In this document: positions 1-8,424 of the stretch, piece by piece | How the letters are laid out: each line of letters opens with the position of its first letter | How positions within the stretch are numbered: position 1 is the first letter of the stretch | Source: JALZVT01 sp964634815 | Lineage (GTDB): Bacteria > Pseudomonadota > Gammaproteobacteria > Pseudomonadales > Azotimanducaceae | Assembly: GCA_964634815.1 (NCBI GenBank) | Contig: CAZWMD010000077.1 | Coordinates: 1-17,570, forward strand | Direction: 5' to 3' | DNA: 17,570 nucleotides | Translations under genes and position numbers: made by a program | Notes under the pieces: generated by a model | The model's database searches: none | Told to the model about the DNA's origin: nothing | What the model saw: only the letters and a program-made list of their open reading frames with translations

Positions 1-1573
1 GCTTGTCGATAGTGTGATCGATGGCGATGGGAGTCTCTACCAGGGCTGGCCAGAGTGGCTCAGCCATCTGCTCATCGAGACTGTATAGCAGCGCTGTAAG
101 CTCCGCTAGTTGCTCGGGATGAGATTGGCTCAGATTGGTTTGCTCAGTAGGATCAACGTTTAGGTTGTGTAGCCAGGTTTTTCCATTTTGTTCCTGGAGC
201 TGTAACTTCCAACCGTCCTGCTGGACAACCTTATAGCCGCCGGTGCGCCAGAACAGCGGTCGGTGGAGCGGGCGCGGATTGGCAACAGCATAGTCGAGTA
301 TATCAACCCCATCGATTTTTCGGTCCTGTGGCTGAGCCACACCTGCAGCCGCCAACGCCGTTGAGAAAATATCTATATGGGCGACCGCTGAATCATACTG
401 GCTCCCCGCTGGGATCCGCCTGGGCCAGCGAATGAAATAGGGGGTGTGGATGCCTCCTTCAAAAAAACTGATCTTCCAACCTCGGTAGGGCTTGTTCAGA
501 TCGGGTAGTCCTACATAGCCAGCGCCGCCGTTATCGCTGGTGAAGATAACGATGGTGTTGTCGGCGATGCCGTTGACTTCAAGGGATTCAAGAACCTGCC
601 CAATACCCCGGTCGAGACCCCTTAGCATTGCTGCGTAGGTACGCTCAGTGTGGTCTGCGATGTGGGCGAGGGCGTCATAATCCTGCCTCTCTGCCTGCAA
701 TGGGGTGTGAGGCGCGTTGTAAGCCAGGTACAGGAAGAAAGGCCGGTTGCGGTTGGCTTCGATTACCTTGACCGCGTGGCGACTGAAATAGTCGGTCATG
801 TGGGAGTCAGGCCGAAATCGCCCGCTGTTATTGTGTCGAACTGCGTAACTCAGATTCGGCCACAAGAATCGATCGATAGGATCAAAATCTTGTTTGGAGT
901 TAACCACCTGGTTGTCGTCCTCAGGCATAAACAGGGCGGCTCCGGGTAAAAATCCTAGAAACTCATCAAACCCTTGATCCAGTGGGCGATAACCTTCGGC
1001 TTCCCCGAGGTGCCACTTACCCAGAGCCACAGAATGGTATCCCCGTGTTTTTAGAAGTTCCGGCAGTGTCAGTTCACTGCCGGGTAATCCAAGCGTATCG
1101 CTTGGAGGATAGTTTTTGGCGTTCTCGGCGATGTATCCATCACCCGCAGTCAATCGCGCGAACTCGGGTCGAGCTGGGGTGAACTCGAATCCTGAACGGG
1201 TGGCAAAACGCCCAGTGAGCAAGGCAGCACGGGATGGTGCGCAGGTACCATTACCCGCATAACCGTTGGTGAAGTGAATGCCTTCAGCTGCAATGGCATC
1301 AATACTTGGTGTGGGCACAGTACCACCAGCGATTCCGCCGTTGTAGTAAGTGATGTCGTTGAAGCCGAGATCATCCGCGACAATCAGCACAATATTGGGT
1401 GGTTGATCTTTGCTTTGGGCCTGATTTGGCCCGGTTTGCCACTGAACGTCCCGGTGCTCGGCCACCGGATTCACTACTGCGGAGATGATGCCGGGCAAGT
1501 AGTACCAATATTGAGAGAAGACCCACAAGCCTGCAGCAGCCAAAGCCAGGGTTATTATCAAAAACTTCTTCAT
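1..1573 (-). CDS. Type I (formylglycine) sulfatase, membrane-anchored or exported; 3' end cut by window edge
   Basis: Hydrolyses sulfate esters; substrate not determinable here. The frame read from the ATG at 1573 down to base 1 is open for 524 codons with no stop, so the C-terminus is missing. Residues 1-31 form a signal peptide or uncleaved signal anchor (MKKFLIITLALAAAG...). Family motifs appear in order: metal-binding VADDLG (65-70); the sulfatase signature with Cys111 in GTCAPSRAALLTGR (the C-x-P-x-R motif matured to formylglycine); GKWHLG (185-190); NAPHTP (286-291); TSDNGG (345-350); and a basic/aromatic stretch ending in FEGG (371-374). All expected catalytic and metal positions look intact. 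An AAAGAGAAG sequence lies just upstream of the ATG. It is divergent from the membrane protein/sulfotransferase pair, so shared control of sulfate-ester chemistry is possible but unproven. Maturation needs an FGE or anSME enzyme, not seen here. Confidence 0.93.
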   Translation of the reverse strand, partial: MKKFLIITLALAAAGLWVFSQYWYYLPGIISAVVNPVAEHRDVQWQTGPNQAQSKDQPPNIVLIVADDLGFNDITYYNGGIAGGTVPTPSIDAIAAEGIHFTNGYAGNGTCAPSRAALLTGRFATRSGFEFTPARPEFARLTAGDGYIAENAKNYPPSDTLGLPGSELTLPELLKTRGYHSVALGKWHLGEAEGYRPLDQGFDEFLGFLPGAALFMPEDDNQVVNSKQDFDPIDRFLWPNLSYAVRHNNSGRFRPDSHMTDYFSRHAVKVIEANRNRPFFLYLAYNAPHTPLQAERQDYDALAHIADHTERTYAAMLRGLDRGIGQVLESLEVNGIADNTIVIFTSDNGGAGYVGLPDLNKPYRGWKISFFEGGIHTPYFIRWPRRIPAGSQYDSAVAHIDIFSTALAAAGVAQPQDRKIDGVDILDYAVANPRPLHRPLFWRTGGYKVVQQDGWKLQLQEQNGKTWLHNLNVDPTEQTNLSQSHPEQLAELTALLYSLDEQMAEPLWPALVETPIAIDHTIDK

Positions 1574-1903
1574 ATTGTGCTTCTCTTTGCCGGTCTGTGA
1601 TGGCGGGGATCGAATTGGTGTCTTATCAAGACCACAAGCCAACTGCTAGATAATGTAAACCATTAGATTCGGAAAAGTAATGTCTTTACTGGCGAGTAAC
1701 TACAGACAAGTTCTCTTGAAAAGGCGCCTTAGACGACAAAATCGCTTGGTACTGAGCCTGTTGTTGTGGTCTGGGTTGTCGGCCGCAAAATACCTGGCCA
1801 GAAGAGGCAACTCTCGGTATTTTCGAGCGCCAGCTGGCCGGTGCGCAGAGAATATCTGCCAGGGGTAAAAGGCGATAAAACACTGCAAGGACACCGACCG
1901 AAT
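1574..1903. other. Divergent intergenic region (330 bp), no supported gene
   Basis: This region separates the sulfatase start (-) from the membrane protein start (+), so promoters for both should lie here. I could not assign convincing -35/-10 pairs. It contains a perfect 10-bp palindrome AAGGCGCCTT at 1721-1730. Short open frames on both strands (for example a 62-codon one from 1680) have weak start contexts and no recognisable protein character. The frame of the membrane protein stays open upstream to a GTG or ATG-like start near 1766, but that extension does not look like protein from a known family and the ATG pair at 1904/1907 is preferred. Confidence 0.5.
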
Positions 1904-2608
1904 ATGATGTCGATAGAAAAGCTGCTCTTCGTCTTATGGAAAAAGACTTCTATACGACAGATTTTGATGATTCTGTTGCCAGCAATGGCAGTGCTTGTTG
2001 CCGTGATGGTTTCTGCTTTTGTTCATGAACTTAACGTATCGACGTTGACGAAGGATGTCTCAGCGATCGGGAAGATACATCCCCTCTATGGCTTCCTTTC
2101 GAGTTTGGGCATTTTGCTGTGGTGTGTTGCTGCAGCAACATGTGCGTTCGCGGCGGCGGTGCTTCGCTCAAACGGTGCAAGAAATGGTGCAAGAAATGGC
2201 GCAAGAAAGGACTACCCGTTTCTGGCTTTCTCCGCTGTGCTAACCACGTATTTGCTCCTGGACGACCTGTTTTTGGTTCACGAGTTTTTGGCCAGAGATT
2301 ATCTTGGGCTAAATGAAGGGGTTGTATATGCCCTTATAGGCGTTGCGGCTGCTGTCTATGCGATTCATTTCAAGGACATCTTGTTGCAGTCGAATTTGAT
2401 TCTCTTTCTGCTGGCGGTTGGGTTTCTGGGACTTTCTGTCTTTATCGACATTGTTCTCGACCCGTGGTTAAAGAGGATTGGCCATTGGCGATTTTTAGTT
2501 GAAGATGGGGCTAAGTGGGTAGGTATCGTATTTTGGTGCAGCTACTATCTGGATACCGCCTATCAGAAAGTGACGCAATTGACTGGCAGAGGCCAGAGAG
2601 ACTCCTGA
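1904..2608 (+). CDS. Six-helix integral membrane protein of unknown function
   Basis: I do not recognise a characterised family. From the ATG at 1904 (a second ATG follows directly at 1907) the product is 234 residues with about six hydrophobic segments: roughly 20-40, 61-87, 105-126, 139-157, 164-186 and 203-219. Charged residues sit inside or at the edge of helices: DDLFLVHE (120-127), FIDIVLD (180-186) and VEDGAKW (199-205), plus H41-E42. Such intramembrane Asp/Glu/His residues may form a metal or catalytic site, but this is speculation. Residues 90-101 are three exact NGAR units from a 12-bp tandem repeat, in the loop between helices 2 and 3. A purine-rich GCAAGG is about 13 nt before the ATG, a longish spacing. 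The frame is open further upstream (to about 1766), so the start is uncertain. The sulfotransferase follows on the same strand, suggesting an operon. Confidence 0.7.
   Translation: MMSIEKLLFVLWKKTSIRQILMILLPAMAVLVAVMVSAFVHELNVSTLTKDVSAIGKIHPLYGFLSSLGILLWCVAAATCAFAAAVLRSNGARNGARNGARKDYPFLAFSAVLTTYLLLDDLFLVHEFLARDYLGLNEGVVYALIGVAAAVYAIHFKDILLQSNLILFLLAVGFLGLSVFIDIVLDPWLKRIGHWRFLVEDGAKWVGIVFWCSYYLDTAYQKVTQLTGRGQRDS
2171..2206 (+). repeat. 12-bp tandem repeat, 3 copies, encoding (Asn-Gly-Ala-Arg)x3
   Basis: Three head-to-tail units AACGGTGCAAGA, AATGGTGCAAGA and AATGGCGCAAGA (2171-2182, 2183-2194, 2195-2206). They differ only at synonymous third positions and add four residues each to the inter-helix loop of the membrane protein. 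The in-frame unit length means copy-number change would not disrupt the gene. Positive charge from the three Arg residues suggests a cytoplasmic loop. Confidence 0.9.
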
Positions 2609-2722
2609 AGATAACCGCCTGTTTATGTCGCGATAGTTTGATTCTTGGGTGTTCGGTTGATCTCGTTTATAGTTGGGGTGACAGGGATTGTCGTCAATTT
2701 TTTCAGAAACTGGTGGCAAGAT

Positions 2723-3385
2723 ATGGAAGTGTTGTGTGCGGGGTTGAGCAAGACGGGCACGACGTCGATACACCATGCTCTTCAGCGGCTTGGCTATACA
2801 AGCCTTCACTACGATCAAAACAGACTTTTCAATGTGCTTTCTGGTAGAGAATCTGAGCCAGATTTTCGGATCTATGACGACTACCAGGCTGTTTCAGATG
2901 TTCCGTCTGCCTATTTTTTCAGGGAGTTAGCGGAAGCCTATCCCCGTTGTAAGATCGTATTGACGGTTAGAGATGCAGACTCTTGGTATGAAAGTATCAG
3001 GAAGCACTTCTCGGAGAGATCGCCAATTAGCAGGCCAAGAGCTGTTCAGAGAATGTTGTCGTTTGCAGGAAATCGGCATGCTCGTCAGAGAATGAGAGAT
3101 TATGAGTTCCGGACGAACCTGCGCAACCTGTGCTATGGCTCAGTCGAGCCGAGAGAGTATGCGTACAAAGCGAAGTATTTCGATCACAATAATGCTGTTC
3201 GAAACTGTGTCCCTGCAGAACGCTTGCTTGTTATGAATCTTGCTATGGGGGATGGTTGGGAGAAGCTGTGCCCCTTTTTGAACAAGCCAATACCCGAGGC
3301 GGCTTTTCCTGTTTCCAATCGGGCGGGCGAAAAGTTTGATCGCAAACAACGGGTTTCTCGCCGTCTTTATTCTTTTTCTCATTAA
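2723..3385 (+). CDS. Sulfotransferase-family protein (Sulfotransfer_4-like)
   Basis: Predicted to transfer sulfate from PAPS to an acceptor that cannot be inferred. From the ATG at 2723 the protein is 220 residues. The 5'-phosphosulfate-binding loop is GLSKTGTTS (7-15), with the basic residue K10 and following Thr/Ser. The 3'-phosphate-binding region is VRDADSWYES (82-91), with R83 and S87 as candidate contacts. The C-terminal GWEKLCPFLNKPIPEAAFP (178-196) is typical of the Sulfotransfer_4 type. Start choice: an in-frame TTG at 2645 would add 26 residues, including a hydrophobic stretch (LISFIVGVTGIVVNFF), giving a possible membrane anchor; neither start has a strong Shine-Dalgarno. The ATG is preferred because the family normally begins a few residues before the loop. 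The gene lies 114 bp after the membrane protein and runs convergent with the CoA ligase. Donor specificity is inferred from family only. Confidence 0.82.
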   Translation: MEVLCAGLSKTGTTSIHHALQRLGYTSLHYDQNRLFNVLSGRESEPDFRIYDDYQAVSDVPSAYFFRELAEAYPRCKIVLTVRDADSWYESIRKHFSERSPISRPRAVQRMLSFAGNRHARQRMRDYEFRTNLRNLCYGSVEPREYAYKAKYFDHNNAVRNCVPAERLLVMNLAMGDGWEKLCPFLNKPIPEAAFPVSNRAGEKFDRKQRVSRRLYSFSH

Positions 3386-3446
3386 GATCTGAGTTGTGTC
3401 AAGCAGATGACATAGCTCTAACGCCGAACCTCCTAGTATTCATATC

Positions 3447-3472
3447 GGGCGCTTACTTGCACGTCGGCGCCC
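3447..3472. terminator. Weak inverted repeat between convergent genes
   Basis: GGGCGC (3447-3452) and GCGCCC (3467-3472) can pair as a 6-bp GC stem around a 14-nt loop, in the 116-bp space between the ends of the sulfotransferase and the acyl-CoA synthetase. There is no following T-run on either strand, so a terminator role is only positional inference. Confidence 0.25.
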
Positions 3473-3501
3473 AGCTGCTCTGCCAGGGAAGGCGGTCAGC
3501 A

Positions 3502-5049
3502 TCAGAGATTTCTGAGGTCCTTGCGCAAGATCTTTCCTGAAGCGCTCTTGGGAATGGCATCAATTACCTCTAGCGATCGGATCTGCTTGTAGCTGACCAG
3601 ATTCTCAGATACCAGTGACTGGATTTCCTCAAGTGTGACACTCTCGCCGGGTGGCACAGTGATAAAGGCTTTGGGGAGCTCACCGGCTTCATCATCTGGA
3701 ATCCCTATCACAGCCACATCGGCAACCTTCGGGTGTGTGATAAGTAAGGCCTCGAGTTCTGCTGGCGCTACCTGGAACCCCTTGAACTTGATGAGCTCTT
3801 TCATGCGATCAACAATCGACATGTGCCCGTGCTCATCAATAATCCCAATATCTCCAGTGTGTAGCCAACCATCATCGTCGATAGTCTCGGCCGTGGCTTC
3901 CGGTCGATTCAGATAGCCCAACATCACCTGTGGCCCTCGAACCCAGAGTTCGCCGCGTTTGCCAATGGGCTGATCTTCTCCAGTATCCGGATCCACAATC
4001 CGGCTTTCGGTGTTCGATACGGTCACGCCACTGGTACCCGGGCGGTAGTCTCCTTCAACGGTAGAGTGGCTCACCGGACTAAGCTCGGTCATACCAAAGC
4101 CCTGCACAACTTCGCACCCCAGACGCTTTGATGCCAGGGCTGCCAATTCTGCACCCAGGGGTGCGGCTCCCGAAAACACTTGCCGGATAGAAGAAGTGTT
4201 GTATTGGTCAACAATCGGTGCGTTGGCCAAACCGATAACAATGGGCGGTACGGCGAAAAATCGGGTGATACCCAGGGATTGAACTGCCTCCAGAGCCTCA
4301 ACCATATCAAAGCGTGGCATGGTCACTGTCATAACCCCGTTGCAGATAAGGCCATTCATCAGCACCTGCATGCCATAAATATGAAAGAACGGCAGCGCCG
4401 CCAGGGCAACTTCATTGTCCTGATAGCGAATAGCGTGAATACACTGCTGAATGTTGGCTACAAGGTTTTTGTGCGAGAGCATGACCCCCTTTGGTAGGCC
4501 CGTTGTTCCAGATGAATATGGCAAGACAACCGTATGCGTCTCCGGGTGCAGAGGGACCTGTTCTATCGGATCACCAAATATTTCTGCCATTGCTGTTGTG
4601 CCGGGAACAGCGCTGTCAATGATGACAATCTCGTCGACTCCGGTGCCTTCAACAGCGGCTTGCGCCGTGTCCGCAAACATCGCGACTGTGAACAGTATTT
4701 TCGCGCCTGCATCTTGAAGCTGATGCCTGACTTCCTTCGCGCCGTAGGTAGGATTGATGGTGGTGACTGCAGCTCCTGTAACGGCAACCCCGTGAAAAAC
4801 GATTGCGTATTCCGGGAGATTGGGTGCCATCAAGCCAATGACGGTCCCTGGTCCTACGCCGCGAGCGGCCAGACCTCCAGCCAGAGAATGAATGGCGTCA
4901 CTTAGCTCGGTATAGGTGTATGCGCTATTGCCGCTGGCGTCTCGAATTGCTACCTGGTCAGCGAGTTCTTTTGCGCGCCGCAAAACGTGCGCGGTAATTG
5001 AAACGTTGGGAATCTCTACGTCGGGCAAAGGGCTCTTATGTATGATCAT
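3502..5049 (-). CDS. AMP-forming acyl-CoA synthetase / 4-coumarate-CoA ligase-like
   Basis: Activates a carboxylic acid to its acyl-AMP and then its CoA thioester, in the cytoplasm. The 515-residue length fits the ANL superfamily. Visible motifs: phosphate-binding loop YSSGTTGLPKG (178-188); substrate-pocket region with FFHIYG (221-226); QGFGMTE (316-322); the conserved TGD (398-400) binding AMP ribose; hinge D414/R415 in VDRMKELIKFKG; and the C-terminal catalytic K506 in PKSASGKILRK. The layout is closest to 4-coumarate-CoA ligase-like and medium-chain acyl-CoA ligases, but the acid cannot be named. The ATG at 5049 has only a weak purine stretch upstream (AAGAAGA). It begins 53 bp after the pyrC stop on the same strand, so it may be read from the pyrC promoter, although a functional link with pyrimidine synthesis is not expected. 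Confidence 0.9.
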   Translation of the reverse strand: MIIHKSPLPDVEIPNVSITAHVLRRAKELADQVAIRDASGNSAYTYTELSDAIHSLAGGLAARGVGPGTVIGLMAPNLPEYAIVFHGVAVTGAAVTTINPTYGAKEVRHQLQDAGAKILFTVAMFADTAQAAVEGTGVDEIVIIDSAVPGTTAMAEIFGDPIEQVPLHPETHTVVLPYSSGTTGLPKGVMLSHKNLVANIQQCIHAIRYQDNEVALAALPFFHIYGMQVLMNGLICNGVMTVTMPRFDMVEALEAVQSLGITRFFAVPPIVIGLANAPIVDQYNTSSIRQVFSGAAPLGAELAALASKRLGCEVVQGFGMTELSPVSHSTVEGDYRPGTSGVTVSNTESRIVDPDTGEDQPIGKRGELWVRGPQVMLGYLNRPEATAETIDDDGWLHTGDIGIIDEHGHMSIVDRMKELIKFKGFQVAPAELEALLITHPKVADVAVIGIPDDEAGELPKAFITVPPGESVTLEEIQSLVSENLVSYKQIRSLEVIDAIPKSASGKILRKDLRNL

Positions 5050-5102
5050 GGCGGAGAAAATCTTCTTAGTCAGAATGGTTTGATTGAAAGGTATATGGTG
5101 TT

Positions 5103-6203
5103 CTAGCCATCGCCCAGGTAACGCCAGGGGAGGGTTGCGCCGGCATGAAATGGTCGAACATTATCATTGCCTAGCAGGACGCTCTCTGGAACTGCAACTG
5201 ATTGGCGTTCGAGCGCAATTTTTCTGGTGTTCACTGGCAGGCGATAGAATGCGGGTCCGTTTAGTGAGGCGAAACCTTCAAAGCTATGCAGCGCGTTTTC
5301 TTCATCAAATACTTTTGCATAGGCTTCTAGCGCGAAGGGGGCATTAAATATTCCTGCACAACCGCAGTCAGACTCCTTGGCCTCTATGCTGTGCGGCGCC
5401 GAGTCGGTGCCCAGAAAGAACTTTGAGTTGCCGGAGGTGGCAGCCTTACGCAATGCCTGGCGATGCAACTCGCGTTTTGCTGTGGGCAAGCAATACATAT
5501 GTGGTCGAATGCCACCATCAAACATCGCGTTGCGATTGATCTCGAGGTGATGAGGGGTGATTGTAGCCGCGATTTTTGGACCTTCACCAAGCACAAAGTC
5601 AACGGCATCTTTGGTGGTTATGTGCTCGAGCACAATTCTGAGATCTGGGAACTGACGTCTTAATGGCCCAAGAGTTGTCTCAATGAACACTGCCTCTCGA
5701 TCGAACACATCAACCTCAGCCGAAGTCACCTCGCCGTGAATAAGCAGAGGCATGTCGATCTTTTGCATTCTTTCGAGCACTGGAAATATGAGGTCAACCG
5801 AAGTAACGCCATGCGCGGAGTTAGTGGTGGCATTGGCGGGGTAGAGTTTGCAGGCGGTGAAAACGCCCTCAGCAAACCCGTGTTCAATCTCGTCAGCAGA
5901 GGTGCTATCAGTCAGATAGGCCGTGAGCAAGGGTTCAAAATCTACGCCATCACTCAAGGTATCCAGGATGCGCTGTCGATAGCTTTGCGCCTGGGCAGCG
6001 GTTGTTATGGGCGGGCTCAGGTTTGGCATCACTATAGCGCGACCAAATTGGTGCGCTGTGTGAGCGACCGCATCTGCGAGCATGTCACCATCTCTCAGGT
6101 GAACATGCCAATCATCGGGACGAGGAATAACCAGGCGGTCTGCGGTTGAGGCGTTGGATACGTTTTGCAAAGGGTAAACTTGCTTGTTAGAGGTGGAGCG
6201 CAA
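5103..6203 (-). CDS. pyrC: Dihydroorotase, class II
   Basis: Catalyses reversible cyclisation of N-carbamoyl-aspartate to dihydroorotate, the third step of de novo pyrimidine synthesis. All expected zinc ligands are visible in the 366-residue reading: H33 and H35 (WHVHLRDG), carboxylated K119 (ACKLYPANAT), H156 (LLIHGE), H194 (LEHIT) and D267 (GTDSAPH). The length slightly exceeds the usual ~345 residues because of a short N-terminal lead before the first beta strand. No ATG or GTG exists in frame before the essential HVH motif: the candidates are TTG at 6203 (AAGG 12 nt upstream) or TTG at 6170. Either would be a weak start, which fits modest expression. It is separated by 75 bp from the upstream secreted-protein gene on the same strand and is followed by the acyl-CoA synthetase. 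Confidence 0.95.
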   Translation of the reverse strand: MRSTSNKQVYPLQNVSNASTADRLVIPRPDDWHVHLRDGDMLADAVAHTAHQFGRAIVMPNLSPPITTAAQAQSYRQRILDTLSDGVDFEPLLTAYLTDSTSADEIEHGFAEGVFTACKLYPANATTNSAHGVTSVDLIFPVLERMQKIDMPLLIHGEVTSAEVDVFDREAVFIETTLGPLRRQFPDLRIVLEHITTKDAVDFVLGEGPKIAATITPHHLEINRNAMFDGGIRPHMYCLPTAKRELHRQALRKAATSGNSKFFLGTDSAPHSIEAKESDCGCAGIFNAPFALEAYAKVFDEENALHSFEGFASLNGPAFYRLPVNTRKIALERQSVAVPESVLLGNDNVRPFHAGATLPWRYLGDG

Positions 6204-6231
6204 TTTACCACGTTGCCTTGAGTCGAACTAC

Positions 6232-6248
6232 TTACTGCGAGTTACTGC
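6232..6248 (-). promoter_or_regulatory. Two GCAGTAA direct repeats with 10-bp period upstream of pyrC
   Basis: Read on the minus strand, GCAGTAA occurs at 6248-6242 and again at 6238-6232, exactly one helical turn apart and about 30 nt before the pyrC TTG start. The placement would suit a regulator binding one face of DNA, but two 7-mers can arise by chance and no known operator is matched. Confidence 0.2.
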
Positions 6249-6278
6249 CTTTTAGGGCGTTTGACGTAGCGCTGCCTC

Positions 6279-8424
6279 CTACCTCTCGCCAAACTGAGGC
6301 GGCGAGCAAGCATCGGTGGAGCTGATATCTGGCAAGGACTGCGCAGAGACGCTGAACACCAAGTCATCGTTAAACGTGAATGGTGTGTTGCCGCGCTCGA
6401 TTAACCAGTCAAAGATATCAGTTGATGCGTTCCCTCCGAATGCTTCGCCGCTGGAGCTACCCGCATATCCGGCAAGGCGAAGCGAACTTGCTGCATCGCT
6501 TGCAAACTGGGCGATATCGCCATTGGTTGGGTCCCAGGCAACAAAAGTGTTCGCGTTTGGGTCCAGGCACAGGTCAGCCGGCGCCGCCGCGGAGCCTGCG
6601 AGTGAAAGATCAAGGCCAAAGCCACTGAATTCACCAAAGGTGCGGTTGTTCTGCAACGTGAGATCTAAGGATCCTGCCGACTCTGCAACCAATGCGCCGC
6701 CATCTATAGCGCTCCACAGCTCTGATTCAGAAAGGCGCATACGCATTTGGATATCTGCGCCGCTGCGCACCACCATTGGTTGATGGCCAGCCAGGAACAC
6801 ACCATTAATGGGTAAGGCGCGAACACTCGAATCGCTAACATCGATATCGACTTGGCCCATGCCGGTGGTGAAATCGAAGAGCATCCCTATAGCTCCTGGA
6901 TTTCGGATAAACGAAGTGCTGGACTCACCAGAACCTCGATTGGCGGCAGTGTCGCGCATCTGAAATTGCAGGCGAAAGTCTTCCTCAATGTCTGCATCGC
7001 CCTCAAAACTGGCAACGCGAAGTGCTGGATCTACAAATCGCTTTTCAAAATTTGATATACCAACGTCTTCAAGGGTGACATTCAAGTCTGCTGTATCTGC
7101 GACCACAAATTCAGCACCGGCAAACTGGCTATGCTGCAGCGTTGCATTTCGAACCAACAAATCTACACGTGCGTCGCCGCTGGCACTTACACGGAAAAGC
7201 CGGTCGAAGTCATTGAAAAAGGTTGATCCGGTTGTTAGGCGCCCTACGATCAACATATCTTCAATCAGTGCAGACACTGANNNNNNNNNNNNNNNNNNNN
7301 NNNNNNNNNNNNNNNNNNNNNNNNNNNNNNNNNNNNNNNNNNNNNNNNNNNNNNNNNNNNNNNNNNNNNNNNNNNNNNNNGAATGGTCCGGCACCAAAGG
7401 CTCTCAAGCTTGTCTTGGTGCTGCCGTTTGGCGCGGTGGAGCTGTCCAGGCCGGCTGGAGGGGTAATACCCGCCTCTGCCAATCGTTGCAGCCAATCTGT
7501 GCCCGTACCCAAAATCCATTGTCGATCTAACAGACGGACAGGTTCATCAAACTCACCACCCGCAATAAAAATCAGATCGCCTATCGCCGGACCATTTTCA
7601 CTACCTTGTGCAGAGTTCAGTGCAGAGAATGACTGAAAGGGTGATTCGAATGAGCCCAGGTTCAACCCGTTATCATCTGCGTCCACAAACCAGGCGCGTG
7701 TGGTACTGGCTACGCCCTCAATAAACAGTGGAGATGTCATTCCCAGGTCAACCAGTTGCCCATCGAAGGTGGTCACCTCGAAGCGAGTTACTGGATAAGC
7801 ACCAGCAGGAAGAGCTGCTGCCAGCTCAAAACATCCAGGTGTGCTCTGCGCCAGTGCAACGTCAGAGATTTCTGCGCCGTTGCTGTCCAGCACGTCTGCT
7901 TGTGCATCTATAAGGAAGGGCGGACGTAAAACATCCCGGATACATACCTGTCCTGGCGGAGAATTTGTTTCTACCGGTACAAAATCCTGAACAAGCGCTC
8001 GCGACAGTACTGTACGAGCGTTCTCACACTCCAGAGTGTTGCTAGCAGCAGACAGGACAAATTCGACGACGCGATCTACCTGATTGTCACCAAAGGATCC
8101 TGCGGGGGAGAACACAGCATCGGCGGCTGGCCGATCTGGTTCGATATCGATGCAAAGCGCACCATCCATGCCGCTAGCTGCTCGATAGAATTCACATCGG
8201 CGTTGTTGGCTGGTTGGTTCTGCCGCTTGTTCTCGCAGATCAACCGGAATGTTCTGAAACCATTCGGGGTGTCCGGTAGCTATGGCATTAGTTAAGGCGG
8301 CGCGATCGAGTGGTGCGTCGCACTCCAGAGCGAATGCACTCTGGGCTATCAAGGAAATACCTATTCCAAAACTAATGGCAACGGGGTGTAGATTTGAGAA
8401 TGCCGATAGAAGATCCTTGAACAT
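6279..8424 (-). CDS. Secreted protein with cysteine-containing N-domain and probable beta-helix; internal assembly gap
   Basis: Function not recognised. The gene starts at the ATG at 8424, with a strong AAGGAGAGG Shine-Dalgarno upstream. Residues 1-32 are a Sec signal peptide with an A-x-A cleavage site (AQSAFA before LECD). About 170 residues with several Cys follow (for example LECDAP, RRCEF, ALCID, LECEN, QVCIRD, PGCFE). Then comes a VDADDNGLNLGSFESPFQSF segment of the kind that opens secreted right-handed beta-helix proteins. The part after the gap (7280-6279) is rich in short beta-type strands, with a final Cys near the end (TDACSPP), and stops with TAG at 6279. The visible parts encode 348 and 333 codons. 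The two frames join only if the true gap is a multiple of three, so the 100-N filler is not the real length. I treat it as one gene; two separate genes are less likely because the right part has no start of its own. Probably an extracellular or surface protein. Confidence 0.72.
7281..7380. other. Assembly gap (100 N) inside secreted-protein gene
   Basis: A run of exactly 100 N, a conventional placeholder of unknown length. Continuity of the surrounding coding sequence requires a true length divisible by three. Confidence 0.97.

Noticed and set aside
650..1600. Plus-strand open frames opposite the sulfatase
   Set aside because: The minus strand encodes a continuous sulfatase with all motifs; these are antisense shadows.
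1680..1868. Small + strand open frame of 62 codons (MSLLASNYRQ...)
   Set aside because: It lies in the divergent spacer, overlaps minus-strand open frames of similar size, has no clear ribosome site and shows an Arg-rich composition unlike neighbouring genes.
3140..3382. Minus-strand 80-codon frame opposite the sulfotransferase
   Set aside because: Antisense shadow; basic, low-complexity composition and no start context.
4089..4905. Overlapping open frames on both strands within the acyl-CoA synthetase and similar ones inside pyrC
   Set aside because: They lie wholly inside genes with complete family motifs and have no ribosome sites or recognisable domains.
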